A stretch of DNA of 64,000 nt from Jiangella alba (GCF_900106035.1 NZ_FNUC01000003.1:744001-808000); one strand, 5' to 3'. Shown: positions 9,230 through 17,383, counted from the first letter of the stretch. Notes: generated by a model not told the origin, from the letters alone. Program-made: numbers and translations.

Positions 9230-10720
9230 ATGCCTGCAACACCTGTTATGCGCCGGCGTCGCGCAGCGACAACGCTGCTCGCAGCTGGTATTGCCCCGGT
9301 TTTCGCTGTGGGTGCGTGGCTGACGCCCGCCGCAGCGGCCGAGGGTGACGAGGCGCGCGCTGGTGCGCGGTTCCTCGACGGCACCGTCCTGGGCACTGAC
9401 CTGGACGAGATCGCCGAGCTCGCCGGCGTCGACGTCGAGAACCTGGGCGACCCGGAGGCCGTCACCGACGCCAACCCGCTGGACGTCACGCTGCTCGACT
9501 CGATCAACATCGACATCGACCCGAACCTGCAGATCCCGCTGAGCGACATCATCAAGCTCGGCGCGGTCAACCAGTGGGCCACGGCCGAGGACGGCGCCGT
9601 GTCGCACGCCGCGACCGGTGCGGTCGCCGACAACGGTGGCGTCGGCACGGGTGTCGAGGACGGCTTCCCCGGCAACGCCACGTTCGACCTGACCGACCTG
9701 CTCGGCGAGGGCGTCACCGACCTCATCGCCGACGTCGAGCTCGAGCTCGGCGCCGTCTCGTCCGAGGCGCACCTCGAGCCGTCCGACGACGACTTCGAGG
9801 TCGCGCGTGACTACGAGATCGCCGGTGGCGAGCTGCGGGTCACCGTCCCGCTGCTGAGCGGCCTGAACCTGTCGCTCGGCGACGACGCCGCGGTCTGGAT
9901 CGAGGACGGCACCATCGTCATCGACCTCGACCTGCTGTTCGAGAGCCTGAACGACCTGCCGCCGAACAGCGAGCTGATCGGCCCGGGCCTGTTCGACATC
10001 CTCGACAGCCTGCTCACCGAGCTGCTCGGTGACCTCGGCGCCGGCCTGGGCGACCTGCTCGGGAACCTCGGCCTCGACGAGCTCACCAACGGCATCGCCG
10101 ACGCCCTGACCGACATCCTGTCGATCAAGGTGAACGTGCAGCCCGACCAGGCTGACGCCGGTGTGGCCATGCCGACCAGCGCCCGCACCGCGGTGAACGT
10201 CGAGCGCGCCGCCACCTCCGAGACCTACAGCGTCGCGGCCATGCAGGTCACGCTGCTGGGTGGCCTCGACAACGGCGGCGTCTCGGTGACGCTGGCCGAG
10301 TCGCACGTCGGCCCGAACACCAAGGCCGACGGTGAGGAGACCGAGGTCGACGGCACCGAGACCGAGGTCGACGGCACGGAGACCGAGGTGGATGGCACCG
10401 AGGTCGACGGCACCGAGGTGGACGGCACCGAGACCGAGGTCGACGGCACGGAGACCGAGGTGGACGGCACGGAGACCGAGGTGGATGGCACCGAGGTCGA
10501 CGGCACCGAGACGGAGGTCGACGGCACCGAGGTCGACGGCACCGAGACCAACGGTGACGAGGACGGCGCCGCTGACGCCAACGGCAACGAGGACGGCGAC
10601 GAGCTGCCCGACACCGGTGCCGGCTCCAGCCAGCTGCTGATCCTCGGCCTGGGCCTGGTCCTCGCCGGTGGCATCGCCGCCTACGCGGTCAGCCGTCGCC
10701 GGGGCCTCACCGTCGAGTGA
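9230..10720 (+). CDS. Second choice-of-anchor G family LPXTG cell-wall protein
   Basis: A 496-residue paralogue of the protein at 6044. It has the same basic signal peptide ([19 protein letters not shown]...AAAAEG) and the same choice-of-anchor G core ('[29 protein letters not shown]', '[28 protein letters not shown]'). The core is shorter because the central helical region of the first protein is largely missing. The C-terminus has 11 [12 protein letters not shown] repeats, an acidic linker, LPDTG at 459-463, a hydrophobic segment and RRR. A ggag site at 9221-9224 supports the start; ATG at codon 7 is an alternative. The gene is a tandem duplicate separated by 747 bp. A DUF5819 gene follows on the same strand after 150 bp with a hairpin between. 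Confidence 0.9.
   Translation: MPATPVMRRRRAATTLLAAGIAPVFAVGAWLTPAAAAEGDEARAGARFLDGTVLGTDLDEIAELAGVDVENLGDPEAVTDANPLDVTLLDSINIDIDPNLQIPLSDIIKLGAVNQWATAEDGAVSHAATGAVADNGGVGTGVEDGFPGNATFDLTDLLGEGVTDLIADVELELGAVSSEAHLEPSDDDFEVARDYEIAGGELRVTVPLLSGLNLSLGDDAAVWIEDGTIVIDLDLLFESLNDLPPNSELIGPGLFDILDSLLTELLGDLGAGLGDLLGNLGLDELTNGIADALTDILSIKVNVQPDQADAGVAMPTSARTAVNVERAATSETYSVAAMQVTLLGGLDNGGVSVTLAESHVGPNTKADGEETEVDGTETEVDGTETEVDGTEVDGTEVDGTETEVDGTETEVDGTETEVDGTEVDGTETEVDGTEVDGTETNGDEDGAADANGNEDGDELPDTGAGSSQLLILGLGLVLAGGIAAYAVSRRRGLTVE
10337..10543 (+). repeat. [12 protein letters not shown] tandem repeat, 11 units
   Basis: Eleven in-frame units, mixing 15-bp (EVDGT) and 21-bp (ETEVDGT) forms. Codon choice varies more than in the first array (gtc/gtg, gac/gat, acc/acg), so this array appears older or less recently homogenised. 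It occupies the same position relative to the LPDTG anchor as the 40-unit array. Confidence 0.95.
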
Positions 10721-10777
10721 CGCTCAGCACCACCAGTAACACCCAGGAGTAGCACCACGACTCCCACGTTCGATCAC

Positions 10778-10813
10778 GGTGGGTCCGCTCTCAAGCCAGG
10801 GTGCGGGCCCACC
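10778..10813. terminator. Hairpin between second LPXTG gene and DUF5819 gene
   Basis: GGTGGGTCCG (10778-10787) pairs with CGGGCCCACC (10804-10813), a 10-bp stem with one T-G pair and a 16-nt loop, 58 bp after the stop and 58 bp before the next start. It may terminate or attenuate transcription between surface protein and DUF5819-HTTM genes. Confidence 0.5.
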
Positions 10814-10870
10814 GGATCGGCGTTTCCGGGGTCGGTCGAACCGGGCGGTCGGCACACGAGGGCAGGCACG

Positions 10871-11629
10871 ATGCGGGACCAGGAGACAGCGACAACGCCG
10901 GAGCGGCAGGAACCGCGTCCGACGTGGATCAAGGTCGTCGCCGGAGGGCTCGGCGCGCTGCTGTGCGCGCACCTCTTCGCGACGGCGGTGTTCGTCGGCC
11001 CGGCCAACGCGGCCAAGGAGTCGCTGGGCACGACGCTGACGAGCTACATGCAGCCGTACTTCCAGCAGGAGTGGAGCCTGTTCGCGCCGACGCCCATCAG
11101 CGTCGAGTACTCCATGCTGGTGCGCGGCTGGTACGACGCCGACAGCTCCACCGAGTGGGTGGACGTCACCCAGCTCGAGGTCGACGGCAACATCCTGCAC
11201 AGCCTGGCGCCGTCGCGCGCGGGCATCATCACCCGCCGGCTGGCCGGCAACATGCGCAAGCAGTACCGCCTCATCTCACGCGAGGAGCAGGAGGTGCTGG
11301 CCGGCAACTACCACGAGGACGCGTGGGCGCGCATGGAAGAGGCGATGCTCGCCACCCCCGACCCCAGCTCCGACGCGCGCATCTCCTACGTGCTGCGTCT
11401 CGACCGCGCGATGGCGGCGTACGCCACGCAGTTCGCGTGGGCCTGGTGGGGCCGCGACTCCGGCATCGAGTACGTCGAGGTGCAGATCCAGGAGACCCGC
11501 GCGCCGCGCTTCGACGACCGCGGCGACGACCCGTCGGTCACCACCCGCGAGTTCGGCCGCCGCCCGCTCTACCTGTACGACGACCAGGACAGCGCGGCGT
11601 TCGCCGAGGCCATCGGGAGGTTCCGATGA
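10871..11629 (+). CDS. DUF5819 family membrane-anchored protein (copy 1)
   Basis: A 252-residue protein. A cytoplasmic N-terminus of about 18 residues leads into one membrane helix (about 19-43), then an extracytoplasmic domain. The family hallmark is 'YMQPYFQQEWSLFAPTP' with the core FQQEWSLFAPTP at 64-75. Further on are 'SLAPSRAGIITRRLAGNMRKQYR' and 'FAWAWWGRDSG'. The 'FxQxWxLFAPxP' motif after a single helix recalls the layout of SdpA (helix, then WGFFTxxP), the partner of the HTTM protein SdpB in Bacillus; that likeness is from memory. Its stop overlaps the start of the HTTM gene (ATGA), so the two proteins are made together. Biochemical function unknown. Confidence 0.85.
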   Translation: MRDQETATTPERQEPRPTWIKVVAGGLGALLCAHLFATAVFVGPANAAKESLGTTLTSYMQPYFQQEWSLFAPTPISVEYSMLVRGWYDADSSTEWVDVTQLEVDGNILHSLAPSRAGIITRRLAGNMRKQYRLISREEQEVLAGNYHEDAWARMEEAMLATPDPSSDARISYVLRLDRAMAAYATQFAWAWWGRDSGIEYVEVQIQETRAPRFDDRGDDPSVTTREFGRRPLYLYDDQDSAAFAEAIGRFR

Positions 11630-12705
11630 TCGGCTCCGCCGTCGACCGCGCGCTGGACGGCGCCGCCCGCACCGTCGGCAAGGGCGAGGAGTGGCTGCTG
11701 GGCGCCAAGCGCGCCACGTACGGCGTCGCCGTCGTCCGCATCATCTTCGGCGGCGCGGCCGTCTGGTTCCTGCTGGCGAACTTCGCCAACCGGCACTACC
11801 TGTGGGGCGACGCCGCGCAGTGGATGACGCCGCTCGAGCGCAACGGCGGCTTCGGCTGGCCGTTCACGCTGTTCGAGGGCGGCAGCGACCCCACCATGCT
11901 GACGGTGAAGACGCTGGTCGTGCTCGGGCTGGCGGTCGCCTTCACGCTCGGCTGGCGCACCCGCGTGGTCGCGCCGCTGCTGCTGATCACCTGGGTCAGC
12001 CTGATCGAGTCGAACCCGCTCTACGGCGACCAGAGCGACAACATCTTCCGCATCCTGCTCATCTACCTGTGCTTCGCCGACCTGTCCGGACGGTGGTCGC
12101 TGGATGCTCGCCGGCGCGCGCGGCAGGAGCAGGGCCTGAGCCGCTGGCTGTGGCCGCGCCGGTTCACCCCCGACGGGCTGCGTCGCGGCGGCGCCCGGCT
12201 CGGGGTGCTCGTCCACAACCTCGCCGTGCTGGCCGTCGGCGCGCAGATCTGCATCATCTACGTGGCCTCGGCGCTGTACAAGGTGCAGGGCGAGTACTGG
12301 CAGGACGGCACCGCCGTCTACTACCCGATGCAGGTCGGTCAGTACCGGCCGTGGCCGTGGCTGAACGACGTGCTGTCGGCGAACCCGTTCGGCGTGCTGG
12401 TCGTCTCGTACTTCTCCGTGTTCATCCAGCTGTTCTTCCCGCTGCTGCTGTTGCGCCGCGGCACCCGGGTGGTGGCGCTGCTCGGCGTCCTCGGCATGCA
12501 CGCCGGCATCGCGGTGATCATGGGGCTGCCGTTCTTCTCGCTGTTCATCATGGCCGGCGACCAGATCTTCATCCGCGACTCCACGTATCAGGGCATCGCG
12601 GCCCGGGTGCGTGCGGCGCGGGACGAGCGACGGCGACGGCGGCGGCCGGCCGCGGCGGAGCCCGCGCCGGAGGAGGCCCCGGCCGAGCCGGTGCCCACGA
12701 GGTAG
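11626..12705 (+). CDS. HTTM domain membrane protein (VKGC/SdpB-like, copy 1)
   Basis: A 359-residue multi-pass membrane protein. It carries the HTTM domain shared by vitamin-K-dependent gamma-carboxylase and SdpB. Visible landmarks are 'LGWRTRVVAPLLL', 'FRILLIYLCFADLSGRWSLDA' and 'QICIIYVASALYKVQGEYWQDG'. By eye the last two align with 'MDANHYWSVD' and '[21 protein letters not shown]' of human gamma-glutamyl carboxylase. Lys219 falls at its catalytic Lys218; the catalytic His160 position is not a His here. The C-terminal 40 residues are basic then Ala/Glu/Pro-rich and cytoplasmic. Start by ATGA overlap with the DUF5819 gene. It may modify exported peptides or proteins, but no substrate is established. 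Confidence 0.88.
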   Translation: MIGSAVDRALDGAARTVGKGEEWLLGAKRATYGVAVVRIIFGGAAVWFLLANFANRHYLWGDAAQWMTPLERNGGFGWPFTLFEGGSDPTMLTVKTLVVLGLAVAFTLGWRTRVVAPLLLITWVSLIESNPLYGDQSDNIFRILLIYLCFADLSGRWSLDARRRARQEQGLSRWLWPRRFTPDGLRRGGARLGVLVHNLAVLAVGAQICIIYVASALYKVQGEYWQDGTAVYYPMQVGQYRPWPWLNDVLSANPFGVLVVSYFSVFIQLFFPLLLLRRGTRVVALLGVLGMHAGIAVIMGLPFFSLFIMAGDQIFIRDSTYQGIAARVRAARDERRRRRRPAAAEPAPEEAPAEPVPTR

Positions 12706-12715
12706 CCTGGCCCGC

Positions 12716-13498
12716 GTGCCGAAGGAGAGGCCGGACGACACCCAGCGCACCGAGGTGCCGCCGATCGCGAAGGGCGTCGCGTTCTTCCTGGTCGGCGTCC
12801 TGGTGCTGCATTTCGCCGCGACGTTCCTGTGGAACGCGCCGAGCAACCCGATCAAGGACTCCGTCGGCGCCCAGGTGTCCGGGTACATGCGGCCGTTCTT
12901 CCAGCAGAACTGGAGCCTGTTCGCGCCGAACCCGGTGAACGCCGAGGACGAGCTGCGGGTCCGGGCGCAGGTCGAGGACCCGCAGACCGGTGAGCTGCGC
13001 ACCACCGACTGGGCCGACGCGACGCGCCTGGAGTGGACGCTGATCACGCACGACCCCGCGCCGTCGCGGGCCAGCCGGCTGACGTCGAACCTGCACCGCC
13101 GCGTCAACACCGCCTGGGACGCGCTCACCGACGAGCAGCAGGAGATCGTCGCCGCCGACTACACCGACATGGACGACTGGCGGCCGCTGGCCGACGACCT
13201 CATCGCGGCACAGGGCGGCGAGACGTCCGGCCGCGTCGCGAACATCGTCCGCGCCGACCGCGTCGCCACCGGCTATGCCACCCAGCTGGCCAGGGCGCTG
13301 TGGGGCGAGGACGTCGTCGCCGTCCAGTTCCAGCTGGTCCGCACGCCGGTGCCGCGCTGGGACGTCCGATTCGACCCGGTGCCCGACGACCCGCAGCGGA
13401 CGGTGCGCGACTTCGGCTGGCGCCCGGTGCTGGTCGACCCCGACCAGGACGAGGCCGCGTTCGCCGACGTCATCGACGGGCTGGTGGAGAACCGGTGA
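12716..13498 (+). CDS. DUF5819 family membrane-anchored protein (copy 2)
   Basis: A 260-residue paralogue of the protein at 10871. It has a short charged N-terminus, one membrane helix (about 19-42) and the hallmark 'YMRPFFQQNWSLFAPNP' (FQQNWSLFAPNP at 62-73). The extracytoplasmic part shares 'APSRASRLTSNLHRRVNTAWDALT..QQEIVAADY' with copy 1 in spacing and character. The GTG start is 10 bp after the copy-1 HTTM stop. It is the only start that places the helix at the usual distance, although the ribosome-binding site (gagg at 12699) is distant. The stop overlaps the following HTTM start (GTGA). Confidence 0.83.
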   Translation: MPKERPDDTQRTEVPPIAKGVAFFLVGVLVLHFAATFLWNAPSNPIKDSVGAQVSGYMRPFFQQNWSLFAPNPVNAEDELRVRAQVEDPQTGELRTTDWADATRLEWTLITHDPAPSRASRLTSNLHRRVNTAWDALTDEQQEIVAADYTDMDDWRPLADDLIAAQGGETSGRVANIVRADRVATGYATQLARALWGEDVVAVQFQLVRTPVPRWDVRFDPVPDDPQRTVRDFGWRPVLVDPDQDEAAFADVIDGLVENR

Positions 13499-14532
13499 TC
13501 GGCGACGCGGTCCGGTTCGTGACCGGCGCCGTCGGGCGGACGGTCGACGCGGGCGAGCAGTGGCTGTTCGACCGCAAGAAGGCCACGTACGGGCTGGCCG
13601 CGATGCGCATCCTCATCGGCGTCGCGATCCTCGGCTCGCTCACCGTCAACTTCGCCGCCCGGCACTACGTGTGGGGTCCCGGCTCGCGCTGGCTGACCCC
13701 GTGGCTGACGGTCGACGAGTACGGCTTCCCGTTCACGTGGGTGTTCGCGCAGGACGACGGCACCACGGTCTTCACGCTGAAGTACCTGCTGCTGGCCGCG
13801 CTGGCCGTCGCGTTCACGCTGGGCTGGCGCACCCGCGTGGTCACCCCGCTGCTGACGATCGCGATCGCCAGCCTGATGCGGCTGAACCCGCTGGCCGACG
13901 ACGCCGGCGACAACATCGTCCGCATCATGCTGCTGTTCCTGTGCTTCGCCGACACCTCGATGCGGTGGTCGCTGGACGCCCGCCGCCGCGCCCGGCCCGG
14001 CTACCGGCCGCTGGTGCCGCTGCCGCCCTGGGTGGGGACGCTGTTCCACAACGTCGCGCTGATGGCCGTCGCCACCCAGGTGTTCATGATCTACATGACG
14101 TCCGGGCTGTCGAAGGTGCAGGGCAGCATGTGGCAGGAGGGCGTCGGGCTGTACTACCCGCTGCGCATCGGCCAGTACGCACCGTGGCCCGGGCTGAACG
14201 AGTTGGTCTACACCAACGGCGTGTTCGTCACGATCGGCAGCTACGTGACGGTGTTCGTGCAGGTGCTGTTCCCGCTGCTGCTGTTGCGACGGGGCACCCG
14301 GGTGCTGGCGCTGCTGGCGATCTTCGCGATGCACGTCGGCATCGCGGTCACGATGGCGTTGCCGTGGTTCTCGCTGGCGATGATCGCCGCCGACATGGTC
14401 TTCGTCCGCGACGACACCTACCGGGCGCTGGCCCGCTGGGTGCGCGGGTCCCGGCGACGACGACCGCCGCCGGAACCCGAACCCGAGCCGGCCGGTCAGC
14501 TGGACGAGGCGGCGAACGCCCCCGGGACGTAG
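13495..14532 (+). CDS. HTTM domain membrane protein (copy 2)
   Basis: A 345-residue paralogue of the HTTM protein at 11626, with the same landmarks: 'LGWRTRVVTPLL', 'VRIMLLFLCFADTSMRWSLDA' and 'VFMIYMTSGLSKVQGSMWQEG'. Lys207 occupies the lysine position discussed for copy 1. The GTG start overlaps the DUF5819 stop. The last 38 bp overlap the convergent decarboxylase gene, encoding a Pro/Glu-rich tail, so the overlap is in an unconstrained region. Together the four genes 10871-14532 form two tandem DUF5819-HTTM modules in one operon. Confidence 0.86.
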   Translation: MIGDAVRFVTGAVGRTVDAGEQWLFDRKKATYGLAAMRILIGVAILGSLTVNFAARHYVWGPGSRWLTPWLTVDEYGFPFTWVFAQDDGTTVFTLKYLLLAALAVAFTLGWRTRVVTPLLTIAIASLMRLNPLADDAGDNIVRIMLLFLCFADTSMRWSLDARRRARPGYRPLVPLPPWVGTLFHNVALMAVATQVFMIYMTSGLSKVQGSMWQEGVGLYYPLRIGQYAPWPGLNELVYTNGVFVTIGSYVTVFVQVLFPLLLLRRGTRVLALLAIFAMHVGIAVTMALPWFSLAMIAADMVFVRDDTYRALARWVRGSRRRRPPPEPEPEPAGQLDEAANAPGT

Positions 14533-14978
14533 GAACCACCGCGGTTGCGCACGATGACGTTCATCAGGTTGGCCGCGGTGATCAGCGAGACGACGCAGAC
14601 CAGCGCGCCGAGCTCGTCGTCGTCGTAGTGCTCGCGCACGGCGGCCCAGGTCGCGTCGGACACGCCGTCGCCGCGGTCGAGCCGGGTGGCCTCCTCGGCC
14701 AGCGCGAACGCGGCCCGCTCGGCGTCGGTGAACACCGTCGACTCGCGCCAGGCGGCGACCAGGTGGATCCGCACGTCGGGCTCTCCGGCGGCCGCGGCCT
14801 CCTTCGTGTGCGCGTCGACGCAGTAGCCGCAGCCGTTGAGCTGGCTGACCCGCAGCTGCACCAGCTCGCGCAGCGACTTCGGCAGCGCCGAGCCCTCCAG
14901 CGCCAGCGCGGCGTTGGCGAAGCGCTTGAGCGTCTTCGCGGCGGTCGGGGTGGAGAACAGGTCGAGTCGGAGCGTCAT
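14496..14978 (-). CDS. Carboxymuconolactone decarboxylase / AhpD-like protein
   Basis: A 160-residue CMD-domain protein. The AhpD-type core 'LVQLRVSQLNGCGYCVDAHTKEA' carries the CxxC pair and the following His, as in peroxidase-linked alkylhydroperoxidases. That suggests a thiol-dependent peroxidase or redox role in the cytoplasm. It diverges from the sigma-factor gene at 15102. ECF41-type sigma factors are known to be linked to CMD, oxidoreductase or epimerase genes and to activate them, so this is the likely target of its neighbour. An ECF41-like promoter and an aaggac ribosome-binding site lie upstream of the ATG. Confidence 0.93.
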   Translation of the reverse strand: MTLRLDLFSTPTAAKTLKRFANAALALEGSALPKSLRELVQLRVSQLNGCGYCVDAHTKEAAAAGEPDVRIHLVAAWRESTVFTDAERAAFALAEEATRLDRGDGVSDATWAAVREHYDDDELGALVCVVSLITAANLMNVIVRNRGGSYVPGAFAASSS

Positions 14979-15016
14979 GGTCGGTCCTTCCGTGCCGGTG
15001 TGCGTGACGACCTGGA

Positions 15017-15043
15017 GATGCCGGCCGGCCCGGTTCCGTGACA
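15017..15043 (-). promoter_or_regulatory. ECF41-type promoter candidate for the CMD gene
   Basis: Reading the minus strand, TGTCACG (15043-15037), a 16-nt spacer and CATC (15020-15017) resemble the ECF41 consensus TGTCACA...CGTC, about 38 bp upstream of the start codon. The same spacing recurs in the candidate upstream of the sigma gene. Confidence 0.45.
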
Positions 15044-15066
15044 GCGCCGGGGTGTGACGTATGCCG

Positions 15067-15093
15067 CGTCACAGATCCGCGCCGGGCGGTGTC
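15067..15093 (+). promoter_or_regulatory. ECF41-type autoregulatory promoter candidate
   Basis: CGTCACA (15067-15073), a 16-nt spacer and TGTC (15090-15093) lie just before the ATG at 15102. If used, the transcript would begin at or within a few bases of the start codon, i.e. leaderless. Each half differs by one base from TGTCACA/CGTC. Confidence 0.35.
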
Positions 15094-15101
15094 GTACACG
15101 T

Positions 15102-15971
15102 ATGGACCCGGCCACCGAGACGTTCGTCGCGTACCGCAACCTGCTGTTCACCGTCGCCTACGAATTGCTCGGCTCGGCCGCCGACGCGGAGGACGTGCTG
15201 CAGGAGGTGTGGCTGCGGTGGGCCGGCGTCGACCTCGACGCCGTCCGCGACCGGCGCGCCTACCTGATCCGGACCACCACCCGGCAGGCGCTGGTCCGGC
15301 TGCGCACCGTGCGCCGGCGGCGCGAGTCCTACGTCGGCCCGTGGCTGCCCGAGCCGTTGCTGACCACGCCCGACGTCGCCGAGGACGTCGAGCTGGCGGA
15401 GAGCGTCTCGATGGCGATGCTGCTGGTGCTGGAGACGCTGACGCCGACGGAGCGGGCGGTGTTCGTGCTGCGCGACGTGTTCGCCGTGGAGTACGACGAG
15501 ATCGCGCAGGCGGTCGGCAAGACCCCCGCCGCGGTGCGGCAGATCGCGCACCGTGCCCGCGGCCACGTCGCCGCCCGGCGGCCCCGCGGTTCCGCTCCGG
15601 CGGACCAGGCCCGGGCCGCGCTGGACGCGTTCCGGCGGGCGGTCGAGACCGGTGACCTGCAGGGACTGGTGGACGTGCTGGCGCCGGACGTCGTCCTGCT
15701 CACCGACGGCGGCGGGGTCGCGCGGGCCGCGCTGGAGCCCGTCACCGGTGCCGCGACGGTCGCCGCCGTGCTGGGCCGGATCGCCGCCACGCCGCAGCTC
15801 GCGCTGGTGAACGGCCACCCGGCGCTGGTGCTGCGCGACGACGGCGCGATCGACACCGTGCTGGCGGTGCGGCTCGACGGCGGGCTGGTCACCGGCCTCT
15901 ACGCGGTGCGCAACCCGGAGAAGCTGGCGCGGTTCGGCCGCGCCGTGACGCTGCGCCGGGCCCGCCTCTGA
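15102..15971 (+). CDS. ECF41-type RNA polymerase sigma factor with SnoaL-like C-terminal domain
   Basis: A 289-residue extracytoplasmic-function sigma factor. Region 2 is at about residues 5-70 ('FVAYRNLLFTVAYELLGSAADAEDVLQEVWLRW'). Region 4 is at about 105-165 ('LETLTPTERAVFVLRDVFAVEYDEIAQAVGKTPAAVRQIAHRAR'). A fused C-terminal NTF2/SnoaL-like domain occupies about 175-280 ('ALDAFRRAVETGDLQGLVDVLAPDVVLLTDGGG'). This is the SigJ/ECF41 architecture, in which the extra domain takes the place of a separate anti-sigma factor. No anti-sigma gene is nearby, as expected. The divergent CMD gene is the characteristic partner. The signal sensed is unknown. Confidence 0.93.
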   Translation: MDPATETFVAYRNLLFTVAYELLGSAADAEDVLQEVWLRWAGVDLDAVRDRRAYLIRTTTRQALVRLRTVRRRRESYVGPWLPEPLLTTPDVAEDVELAESVSMAMLLVLETLTPTERAVFVLRDVFAVEYDEIAQAVGKTPAAVRQIAHRARGHVAARRPRGSAPADQARAALDAFRRAVETGDLQGLVDVLAPDVVLLTDGGGVARAALEPVTGAATVAAVLGRIAATPQLALVNGHPALVLRDDGAIDTVLAVRLDGGLVTGLYAVRNPEKLARFGRAVTLRRARL

Positions 15972-15977
15972 GCGCCG

Positions 15978-17267
15978 TCAGACCTCGCCGCGGACCCGCT
16001 TCCAGGCCTGCTGCACTGCCGCGGGGCGGTCGGCCAGGATGTTGCCGTCGGGCGCCGGTGCGGGCCGTGGCCGCGGCGGCCGGGGGTCGGCGACGGCGGC
16101 CGCGTAGACCTTCTCGGTCTCGCGGGCGACCGCCGTCCAGACGAACTCGGTGGCGATGCGCTGGTGGGCGGCCCGGACCAGCCGCTGCGACAGGCCGGGC
16201 TCGTCGAGCAGCCGCATGGCCGCCGCCGCGAGGTCGCCGGGGTCGCGCGGCGGCACCAGCAGGCCGGTGACGTCGTGCTCGATGACCTCGCGCAGGCCGC
16301 CGCTGTCGCCGGCGATGACCGGGGTGCCGGCCGCGCACGCCTCGAGCGCCACGATGCCGAACGGCTCGTACGACGACGGGCACATGGCGACGTCGGCGGC
16401 GCCGAACAGGGCGGCGAGGTCGGGCTGGTCCATGCGCCCGGCGAACTGGACGACGTGGTCGATCTGCAGCCGCTGCGCCAGCCGCCGCAGGTTGATCTCC
16501 TGCGACCCGGCGCCGGCCAGTACCAGCCGGGCGTCGTGGTGGCGCTGCCGGACCAGCGAGAGCGCCTCGACGCAGACGTCGACGCCCTTCTCCCACTCCA
16601 GCCGGCCGCCGAACACCAGCAGCGGCGTCTTCGGCGGGATGCCGAACCGCTCGCGGGTGGCCCGCCGCGCCTCGGCCGTGGTGCGCCAGGCGGGGTGGTC
16701 GACGGCGTTGCGGATGACGGTGAGGTCCTCGGGCGGGACGTCGAACGCGGCGGCCGCCTCGACCCGCATGGCCTCGGAGCAGACGATGGAGCGGGTGGCC
16801 TCGGCGACCAGCCACGCCTCGATGTCGTGCCGGGCTCGCGACAGCGGCGTCGACAGCCAGCCGTCCCACAGCCCCGCCTCGGTGGCGTGGACGGTGGCGA
16901 CCAGCGGCGCGTCGATGGCGCGCGCGACGTTGATGCCGGCGTGCGCGTCGACCCAGTCGTGCGCGTGGACGACGTCGGGCATCCACTCGCGGGTGAGGCG
17001 GTGGGCGGTGCGCATGAGGCTGGTGTTGAGCGCCAGCACCCACGGCACGAGGTCTTCGCCGCGCTCGCCGGCCGGCGGGTCGGGCGGAGCCCGGAACACC
17101 CGCACACCCTTGTCGTCCTCTTCCTCGGGCATCCCCGGGGCGGACTGGGTGACGACGGCGACGTCGTGTCCGTCGGCCACGAGACCCTCGGTCAGGCGGT
17201 GGACGTGGCGCCCCAGTCCGCCGTAGATGACGGGCGGGTACTCCCACGAGACGACAAGTATCCGCAT
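15978..17267 (-). CDS. Family-4 glycosyltransferase (glycogen/MGLP synthase-like)
   Basis: A 429-residue GT4 enzyme with two Rossmann domains. The N-terminus 'MRILVVSWEYPPVIYGGLGRHVHRL' contains the glycogen-synthase-type glycine loop for the nucleotide sugar. 'GGRLEWEKGVDVCVEALS' opens the C-terminal domain, and 'SSYEPFGIVALEACAAGTPVIAGDSGGLREV' carries the EX7E motif of retaining GT-B enzymes. It is probably an alpha-glucosyltransferase making or extending a cytoplasmic glucan. Placement next to etfBA matches M. tuberculosis Rv3032, implicated in methylglucose lipopolysaccharide and glycogen synthesis. It is convergent with the sigma gene (6 bp) and divergent from etfB. The last 35 residues are Pro/Arg-rich. 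Confidence 0.92.
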   Translation of the reverse strand: MRILVVSWEYPPVIYGGLGRHVHRLTEGLVADGHDVAVVTQSAPGMPEEEDDKGVRVFRAPPDPPAGERGEDLVPWVLALNTSLMRTAHRLTREWMPDVVHAHDWVDAHAGINVARAIDAPLVATVHATEAGLWDGWLSTPLSRARHDIEAWLVAEATRSIVCSEAMRVEAAAAFDVPPEDLTVIRNAVDHPAWRTTAEARRATRERFGIPPKTPLLVFGGRLEWEKGVDVCVEALSLVRQRHHDARLVLAGAGSQEINLRRLAQRLQIDHVVQFAGRMDQPDLAALFGAADVAMCPSSYEPFGIVALEACAAGTPVIAGDSGGLREVIEHDVTGLLVPPRDPGDLAAAAMRLLDEPGLSQRLVRAAHQRIATEFVWTAVARETEKVYAAAVADPRPPRPRPAPAPDGNILADRPAAVQQAWKRVRGEV

Positions 17268-17383
17268 CGCGCGATCATTTCACAGCGGCCGCAAGATCGG
17301 GACCGCGTACGGACGGCGAAAACGGGTATCGGCGGCCGTCCCGGACTGTGACGTGTTGCACGTCGCCGGGGCTTGGGCCGCCG

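Noticed and set aside
14496..14532. Frameshift or annotation error at the HTTM/CMD gene overlap
   Set aside because: Both convergent genes have family-consistent ends; the overlap covers only the unstructured C-terminal tails.
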